A DNA stretch of 64,000 nt, taken from NCBI GenBank assembly GCA_013390905.1, contig JACATG010000002.1, forward strand, positions 57,364 through 121,363. The letters are read 5' to 3'. Shown piece after piece: positions 58,474 to 64,000 of this stretch; positions within the stretch are counted from its first letter, which is position 1; each line of letters begins with the position of its first letter. Position numbers and translations under genes: made by a program. Source of the stretch: Marine Group I thaumarchaeote (GTDB taxonomy: Archaea; Thermoproteota; Nitrososphaeria; Nitrososphaerales; Nitrosopumilaceae). The notes under the pieces are model-generated. The model saw only the letters and a list, made by a program, of their open reading frames with translations. It searched no databases and was not told where the DNA came from.

Positions 58474-59646
58474 TCAGTGATTCTCCTCTAGCGAATCTAA
58501 AATATCATGAACATTATTAGGTCCTACCCGAACTGAAATCTTTTTCTTTGTTCTAAGTGCAGACTCAACTTCTTTCTTTGAAAAAACAGGAATTTCATTT
58601 GAACTAATTGTGACTATTTTTTCCAATTTTTTGATATTTCTCTCTAATCCGATCTCTTTTGCGTCATTAAACAAGTTACCATCTACTCCAGCAAGTGGAA
58701 TTATTGGAATTTTCTTCTTTGCAAATACTTGATTTAATGAATAATCAATAAAGTTAGTAGAAAACACTAACGGCGATAAAGCTAATGATACATGGCTGTT
58801 TGAATGTTTTAGCATTATCTCTAGAATGGAATTTACATAGATCAAGTAATTTTTAATTCCATTTGGCTTTATCTTTAGATGAAAAAATTCTAATTCAATA
58901 TTATCTTGTACTAGTCTTGGAATTATTTGATTAACTATCTTGGCTAGATTCATTAATTCTGATTTTTGTCTATAACAAACTATGATCTTGGTATCATAAC
59001 CTTGTTTTATTGTCTCAAAACAAGAAACTGCAGATATTTCATCATATACTGCACAAATTGTTTTCTGATTTTGTGATTGATATGGAATTCCACCCTTACC
59101 TTTATCTGAGAAAATACAGATGTATGCATTATTTTTTGTTAGATATGTATATAATAATTTGTCATAATCTTCCTCGGTTCCAGGACGAGCTCCAAGATTT
59201 GATTTTTTTTCTATTATACTTGATGTTACTGCAATCTCGACATCTTTTGTAAGAAATCCTTTCGATGAACCTTCAACTCTTACTAGAAATTTTTCACCCT
59301 TTAAGAGTAAGTTGCCACCTACGGAGGTGATCTCTGAAACAATATCTTGAAAATTATTTTTTATGTGCCTCGCTATTGCAATTTTTTCAATCCCAAAGAG
59401 TAAGTTGATAGCAGATGATGCAAATACAGGATCATTTGCATCAACCAAAACTATATCGCCGTCACGTTTTACGGATTTGAATTGTTGATTTTTTATCTTT
59501 AGAATTTTTTTTATATTTGTAATTAGCTGCGGAATTTTATTTTTTGAAAATATGGTTGGAAAAACTACAACGTATGATATTTCATCCATCTTTTCTATTT
59601 TGAAATTTACTTGTTTATAATTTAAGACAAAACTTCGGGTAATCAA
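58474..59646 (-). CDS. ThiI-like protein with THUMP domain and degenerate PP-loop
   Basis: 390 residues from TTG 59646 (or ATG 59589). The N-terminal half follows ThiI: ferredoxin-like domain, THUMP (FLVRVEGSSKGFLTKDVEIA), and GARPGTEEDYDKLLY. In the position of the ATP pyrophosphatase motif SGGxDS it reads VYDEISAVSCFETIKQGYD, so the P-loop residues are lost while the following helix and strand remain. It should bind tRNA or RNA but probably not adenylate it. No rhodanese domain. Confidence 0.65.
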   Translation of the reverse strand: MITRSFVLNYKQVNFKIEKMDEISYVVVFPTIFSKNKIPQLITNIKKILKIKNQQFKSVKRDGDIVLVDANDPVFASSAINLLFGIEKIAIARHIKNNFQDIVSEITSVGGNLLLKGEKFLVRVEGSSKGFLTKDVEIAVTSSIIEKKSNLGARPGTEEDYDKLLYTYLTKNNAYICIFSDKGKGGIPYQSQNQKTICAVYDEISAVSCFETIKQGYDTKIIVCYRQKSELMNLAKIVNQIIPRLVQDNIELEFFHLKIKPNGIKNYLIYVNSILEIMLKHSNSHVSLALSPLVFSTNFIDYSLNQVFAKKKIPIIPLAGVDGNLFNDAKEIGLERNIKKLEKIVTISSNEIPVFSKKEVESALRTKKKISVRVGPNNVHDILDSLEENH

Positions 59647-59673
59647 TATAAAACAAATACTTTAAATGAAAAT

Positions 59674-60390
59674 ATGACAAAATTCACACAAGAACAAGTA
59701 GATGATCTTAACTCAAGAATAAAGACTGCTAAAGAGGCACTTCAATGGGCTTCAGATAACCTTCATCCCAAAGTTGCAAAAGCATCAAGTTTTGGTGCAG
59801 AAGATTCAGTAATTATGGATATTATGCTAAAGATTAACCCAAAATTTAGATTCTTTACATTAGATACTGGGAGACTACCACAAGAAACCTATGACATAAT
59901 GGATGTTGTAAGAAAAAAATACAATATTTCAATTGAAGTATTGTTCCCTGATGCCAAAGAAGTTGAAGATATGGTTAGAGAAAAGGGAGTAAATCTTTTC
60001 TATGAAAGTGTGGAGAATAGAAAACTGTGTTGTGAAATTCGCAAAGTACATCCAATTAATAAAATATTGAGTACATTGGATGGTTGGATTACTGGACTGA
60101 GACGTGATCAGACTAAAACTCGAGAAAATGCTACAATCTTTCAACTAGACCACGGACATGGTGATATTCTAAAAATTAATCCAATAATTGATTGGACTTG
60201 GGATCAAATTCGAGAATATATCAAAAAAAATAATCTACCACAAAACAGTCTTCTTGCCAAAGGTTATCCAAGTGTTGGTTGTGAGCCTTGTACAAGGCCC
60301 ATAAAGCCTGGAGAAGACCTTCGCGCAGGAAGATGGTGGTGGGAAGAAGGTGGAAACAAAGAGTGCGGCCTTCATATAGACCATAAGTAG
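59674..60390 (+). CDS. cysH: APS/PAPS reductase, [4Fe-4S] type
   Basis: 238 residues. PP-loop-type [11 protein letters not shown] and [12 protein letters not shown] are the substrate-binding blocks; [11 protein letters not shown] and the C-terminal ECGLH hold the catalytic Cys. Cysteines C119, C120, C203 and C206 give the CC...CxxC pattern that binds a [4Fe-4S] cluster, normally the mark of APS reductases. It reduces the sulfonucleotide to sulfite. It precedes sat by 11 nt. Confidence 0.9.
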   Translation: MTKFTQEQVDDLNSRIKTAKEALQWASDNLHPKVAKASSFGAEDSVIMDIMLKINPKFRFFTLDTGRLPQETYDIMDVVRKKYNISIEVLFPDAKEVEDMVREKGVNLFYESVENRKLCCEIRKVHPINKILSTLDGWITGLRRDQTKTRENATIFQLDHGHGDILKINPIIDWTWDQIREYIKKNNLPQNSLLAKGYPSVGCEPCTRPIKPGEDLRAGRWWWEEGGNKECGLHIDHK

Positions 60391-60401
60391 AGAATTTTTG
60401 C

Positions 60402-61544
60402 ATGTCAGAAAATAATTCAATTAAACCACACGGTGGGGTATTAGTTAACAGAATTACCAAAGCTGATCCTACTGGACTATTCTCAATTACAATTAGTGAG
60501 GATCTTGCAAATGATGTTGAAAATATAGCAGACGGAATTTTTAGTCCTCTGGAGGGATTCTTGGGACAACAAAACTTTGAAAGCGTTGTTTCACGAGGAA
60601 GATTAGCAAATGATTTAGCTTGGACAATTCCTATCGTACTTGACGTTGATGAACAAACTGCTTCTAAAATGAAAGAAACAGGAGATGTATTATTACAAAA
60701 TCCTCAAGGAGTTGGCGTTGCTATATTACATGTTGAGGAAACATATTCTTTTGATAAAGAAAAGACTGTACAAGGAATCTATGGAACAACTGACTCTGCT
60801 CACCCTGGTGTCGCAAAAACAATGTCGATGAAAGATTATCTGGTAGGTGGGAAAATTGACTATATTCAAAGACCTGAAGAGACTGAGATCAGAAAACATA
60901 GACTAACTCCCATCCAAACAAGAGAAGCCTTTGCACAAGCAGGATGGAAGAAAATCTGTGCATTTCAAACCAGAAATCCACCACATGTAGCACACGAAAT
61001 GCTGCAAAAGACATCAATTACAACACGTGATGGTGTGTTTGTTAATCCAATCATTGGAAAGAAAAAGTCTGGTGACTTTGTTGATGAGGTCATTGTAAAG
61101 TGCTATGAAATCATGATAAAATTATACTATCCAGAAAACAGGTGTAAACTTGGAACTCTACATACTGAGATGAAGTATGCTGGACCAAAAGAGGCAATTC
61201 ATCATGCAATTATGAGACAGAACTATGGATGCACACATATCATTATTGGAAGAGACCATGCAGGTGTTGGAAAATTTTATGATCCATTTGCCGCACAAAA
61301 AATATTTGATGACTATCCAGAATTAGAAATTTCCCCAGTATTTTTCCCACCGTTCTTCTATTGTAAGAAATGTCTTACATACACAACCCCAAAGGCATGT
61401 CCACATGACGATAATGCAAAAGAGCAGATTAGTGGAACTAAACTAAGAGAGATGATTCAAAACGGTCAATCCCCATCTGAATTTATTCTAAGACCAGAAG
61501 TAGCAAAAGTAATTTTGGATCATCCAAAACCTTTTGTTGATTAG
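60402..61544 (+). CDS. sat: sulfate adenylyltransferase (ATP sulfurylase)
   Basis: 380 residues. [16 protein letters not shown] (the QTRNP and HxxH ATP site), [16 protein letters not shown] and the zinc-type [26 protein letters not shown] closes the active site. It makes APS from sulfate and ATP for the reductase encoded just upstream. No fused APS kinase; that enzyme is separate at 44.3 kb. Confidence 0.96.
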   Translation: MSENNSIKPHGGVLVNRITKADPTGLFSITISEDLANDVENIADGIFSPLEGFLGQQNFESVVSRGRLANDLAWTIPIVLDVDEQTASKMKETGDVLLQNPQGVGVAILHVEETYSFDKEKTVQGIYGTTDSAHPGVAKTMSMKDYLVGGKIDYIQRPEETEIRKHRLTPIQTREAFAQAGWKKICAFQTRNPPHVAHEMLQKTSITTRDGVFVNPIIGKKKSGDFVDEVIVKCYEIMIKLYYPENRCKLGTLHTEMKYAGPKEAIHHAIMRQNYGCTHIIIGRDHAGVGKFYDPFAAQKIFDDYPELEISPVFFPPFFYCKKCLTYTTPKACPHDDNAKEQISGTKLREMIQNGQSPSEFILRPEVAKVILDHPKPFVD

Positions 61545-61574
61545 ATATTTATTCAATTAAATTTGCCCTAGCTT

Positions 61575-62246
61575 GTGAAGTATCTACTAGCAATAGTTTT
61601 GCTTGCAGGATTTTTTTTCACTCCAGCATTTGCTCAAGACGTGAATAACCTCTCAGTAATTATTGATCTAATAGAAATTCCTGCAGAGGAATTTAACACA
61701 GTTTTACGAGATGCACCAATCATACCACTTGATGATGTTCATGGAATTAGCTGGCAAGTAACTATTGATAACAATCTACTTTATGCAAATCCAAATGGAG
61801 ATGCTGTCCTTAGAATATACAATCAAGATCTTTCAGGAACAAAATTTATTGAAGTTGGGATGGGCTCACAACCTGACAACAAGTTATGGGTTGCAGTTAA
61901 GACTCCAAAAGAGGGATACATTATAGTTCATAGAGACTTGGATAGAGGTTGGTATCCCGAGGCAAAATTAATCATATCTTACACTGATAGAGCGGGGCTA
62001 ACTGTTAACAATGGAGGAAGAATTGTAGTTACCAATTTGGATATTGATCTATTTGCAATTGATTCTTATTCTGTTCACGGAATGGAGGGTTCTACTGATC
62101 CCCCTGCGGTAAATTCTGGAAGCATGATTGTAGAGTTTCTGTCAGGCGATCCTGCAAAGAACATCTTTGCTTTGTATCCATTTTTTCTTGCAATAGGTCT
62201 TTTCGCTATAGTTGGAGTATTGATTTTCACTAAGAAGCGTTCTTAG
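61575..62246 (+). CDS. secreted membrane-tethered protein of unknown function
   Basis: 223 residues from GTG 61575. Signal peptide 1-20 (KYLLAIVLLAGFFF, cut after PAFA), beta-rich domain (about 22-190), and a C-terminal helix near 198-217 followed by KKRS. This signal - beta domain - C-terminal anchor layout is frequent in surface proteins of this group. 31 nt after sat; its end overlaps the convergent nth gene by 17 nt. Confidence 0.7.
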   Translation: MKYLLAIVLLAGFFFTPAFAQDVNNLSVIIDLIEIPAEEFNTVLRDAPIIPLDDVHGISWQVTIDNNLLYANPNGDAVLRIYNQDLSGTKFIEVGMGSQPDNKLWVAVKTPKEGYIIVHRDLDRGWYPEAKLIISYTDRAGLTVNNGGRIVVTNLDIDLFAIDSYSVHGMEGSTDPPAVNSGSMIVEFLSGDPAKNIFALYPFFLAIGLFAIVGVLIFTKKRS

Positions 62247-62904
62247 ACTTGTAATATTTGCAACTTTTCTTAATCTTACATACATTACACATTGGTGAGA
62301 TTGGTTTGCAGATATTTTGACCAAACATAACAAAAGTATCATTAATTTCAAGCCAATATTTTTTCTGAATTTTCTTCATTAATTCTTGTTCTGTCTCTTC
62401 TGGATTTTTTGTATCTACAAGTCCTAATCTGTTTGATATCCTATGAACATGAATGTCAACTGGAATGGCTGGTTTATCATATGCATATACTAGAACACAA
62501 TTAGCGGTCTTTCTTCCAACTCCTGGTAATGCAACCAAAGTATCCAAGTCATCTGGAACTTTTCCCTTGTATTTTGTATTAATTATTTTTGCAACCTCGA
62601 TAACTCTTTTTGATTTTACATGATAGAAGCCAATTGATTTTATTATCTTCTCGACATCTTTTATTTTGGCGTTTGCAAGTTCTTTTGGATTTTTGTATTT
62701 TGAGAACAATACTTTGACTATTTTTGTTGTAGTCTCATCTTTGGTTCTTGCAGAAAGAATTGTTCCAATTAATATGCTAAATGGGCCTGTTTCAGCCTCA
62801 TGAAGTGCATTAAGCGCTGTCATTCTAGGTGGGCTAACAGCATTCATAGTATCTATCATATCACGAAGAATTTTTTTCATTTTCATTTGAAAGACTACGT
62901 ACAA
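62230..62904 (-). CDS. nth: endonuclease III
   Basis: 224 residues. Helix-hairpin-helix LPGVGRKTANC with the catalytic Lys, IPVDIHVHRISNRLG with the catalytic Asp, and a C-terminal [4Fe-4S] site (NICKPISPMCNVCKIKKSC, C-x6-C-x2-C-x5-C). It removes oxidised pyrimidines and cuts abasic sites. The likely start is ATG 62886 (MKMKKILRDMI), six codons after the first possible one. Confidence 0.95.
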   Translation of the reverse strand: MYVVFQMKMKKILRDMIDTMNAVSPPRMTALNALHEAETGPFSILIGTILSARTKDETTTKIVKVLFSKYKNPKELANAKIKDVEKIIKSIGFYHVKSKRVIEVAKIINTKYKGKVPDDLDTLVALPGVGRKTANCVLVYAYDKPAIPVDIHVHRISNRLGLVDTKNPEETEQELMKKIQKKYWLEINDTFVMFGQNICKPISPMCNVCKIKKSCKYYKSKNAS

Positions 62905-62934
62905 GTATTATAATTGTAATAACAAGAAATCTCA

Positions 62935-64000
62935 TTGGATCTTACAAGAGAAGAAGAATCTGCACTAAAGGGAGAACGTGGAGACGTTATGCAGATGGCA
63001 TACAGAATTTTAGTTGCTACAGGTGAGGCAACAGATGCTGAGAAACTAATACCAATAGAATGGGCTCATCTAGCTGGTGTAAATTATAACACAATAGGTG
63101 ATGCAGGAGAAGAATTTCTATCAGGTATCAGTAAAGATGCTAGGGTTAAAGTAAAAACAACTCTGAATCCAATGGGATTTGATATTGATAATGTATCAAA
63201 CTATGGATTAGATGAAAATTTTATCTCTAAACAGCTATCAATTAGAAATTCATACGAAATAATGGGAGTTGTTCCTTCATTTTCATGTATTCCTTACGAA
63301 ATTTTTGATATTCCAAAAGATGGAACCCAAGTTGCATTTGCTGAAAGCAATGCAGCGATTCATGCAAATTCATATGATAATCTAAAGACAAACAAGGAAA
63401 GTGCGTTTAGTGCACTTGCTAGTGCAATTACCGGGAAAAGTCCTTACTCCTCATTACGAAAAGAAGATACTCCAAATGTTACAATTAGAATGAAAGTGAA
63501 AAATCCAAATGAATTGACATATGGAATGCTTGGATTTTTTGCTGGTAAAGTCGGAGATACTTCTGTAAACATTTCTGGTCTTGGTGATATGGATAGAAGA
63601 CAATGCAAAGCAATGTGTGGAGGGATGGGAACATCAGGAACTTGTGCAAAGTTTCTTTTTGGAGAAGGAGATTCTGATTGTGAAAAAGTAGATTTTGATG
63701 AAAAAGAGATGCAAAATATCTATGATGAGCTAAATACTGCTGAGAAAGGTGATCTAATCACACTTGGTAGCCCTCAATTAGGATTAGAAGAGATCTCTGA
63801 TCTGGCTGGTAGACTAAAGGGTCGCTCTTTTAAAAAGAGGTGTATGATATTCTGTCCTAGAACTGTAAAGGAACAAGCAAGAAAAATTGGTTACACCAAT
63901 GAGCTTGAACGTGCAGGATGTGAAATACTTTCTGACTGCTGTACTTGTCTTACTCCATTGATTAACAAAGATGATGTTGATGCTGTAACTACAAATAGTA
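62935..64000 (+). CDS. aconitase X catalytic subunit / mevalonate 5-phosphate dehydratase large subunit (cut by right edge)
   Basis: 355 codons are readable from TTG 62935. LTREEESALKGERGDVMQMA at the N-terminus, then AHLAGVNYNTIGDAG, CKAMCGGMGTSG and CTCLTP match aconitase X (formerly DUF521). In archaea this enzyme dehydrates mevalonate 5-phosphate to trans-anhydromevalonate phosphate for isoprenoid lipids. Cys residues for the iron-sulfur cluster are visible; the rest lies beyond the edge. Divergent from nth (30 nt). Confidence 0.9.
   Translation, partial: MDLTREEESALKGERGDVMQMAYRILVATGEATDAEKLIPIEWAHLAGVNYNTIGDAGEEFLSGISKDARVKVKTTLNPMGFDIDNVSNYGLDENFISKQLSIRNSYEIMGVVPSFSCIPYEIFDIPKDGTQVAFAESNAAIHANSYDNLKTNKESAFSALASAITGKSPYSSLRKEDTPNVTIRMKVKNPNELTYGMLGFFAGKVGDTSVNISGLGDMDRRQCKAMCGGMGTSGTCAKFLFGEGDSDCEKVDFDEKEMQNIYDELNTAEKGDLITLGSPQLGLEEISDLAGRLKGRSFKKRCMIFCPRTVKEQARKIGYTNELERAGCEILSDCCTCLTPLINKDDVDAVTTNS

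Overview
The window is about 64 kb of AT-rich archaeal chromosome. I assign it to the ammonia-oxidising Nitrososphaerota (Thaumarchaeota), close to Nitrosopumilus. The reasons are the combination of a two-subunit family D DNA polymerase, Orc1/Cdc6, GINS, TFB, thermosome, Cdc48/VAT ATPase and an ESCRT-III (CdvB-type) protein, together with group-typical secreted proteins, many TTG/GTG starts and TATA boxes placed for nearly leaderless mRNAs. No amo, rRNA, CRISPR or transposase gene is present. The genus is an inference; no marker gene fixes it.

Layout. 0-5.8 kb: the end of a KamA-type radical SAM gene (cut by the left edge), an MscS-like channel, and a tight operon prs - tRNA m2G10 methyltransferase - RNase Z - sirtuin. 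5.8-10.3 kb: UPF0201/UPF0200, then thpR - cca - RIO-like kinase, and tRNA-Pro(GGG). 10.3-18.7 kb: two oxidoreductases, an AN1 zinc finger, GINS, glutamine synthetase, thermosome, serine hydroxymethyltransferase. 18.7-27.8 kb is a replication neighbourhood: PolD large subunit, GGGP synthase, several small DNA-binding-type proteins, a gene-free segment with ORB-like repeats and an AT-rich stretch that I read as the replication origin, then orc1/cdc6 and the PolD small subunit. 27.8-34.3 kb: SpoIIM-like protein, a secreted-protein pseudogene, cbiE, a secreted cyclophilin with CFI-box, NDH-2. 34.4-37.3 kb: Hsp20 and Cdc48.

37.4-40.1 kb is a recently rearranged accessory patch: a small zinc-finger gene, a truncated inverted copy of it, and between them a secreted repeat protein broken by a one-base deletion. 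40-48 kb: TFB, antiporter, hemerythrin, APS kinase and PAP phosphatase, an unidentified structured RNA, a CdvB-type protein. 48-52.6 kb: regulators and membrane proteins, then QueE, FolE and QueC for preQ0/archaeosine synthesis. 52.6-59.7 kb: homoserine kinase, GPN GTPase, a flippase-like membrane protein, an SDR, a decayed gene, a GC-rich hairpin, a glycosyltransferase and a ThiI-like protein with a degenerate active site. 59.7-64 kb: sulfate assimilation (4Fe-4S type APS/PAPS reductase, ATP sulfurylase), endonuclease III, and the start of aconitase X (archaeal mevalonate pathway), cut by the right edge.

The genes join into a few systems: chromosome replication (oriC, Orc1, PolD, GINS), protein quality control (thermosome, Hsp20, Cdc48), tRNA maturation (RNase Z, CCA enzyme, ThpR, Trm-G10, queuosine-type genes) and assimilatory sulfate reduction split between 44-46 kb and 59.7-61.5 kb. 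The points most worth a second look are the origin segment, a dense GTGAT/ATCAC cluster 1.3 kb from it, two structured-RNA candidates, and three broken genes.
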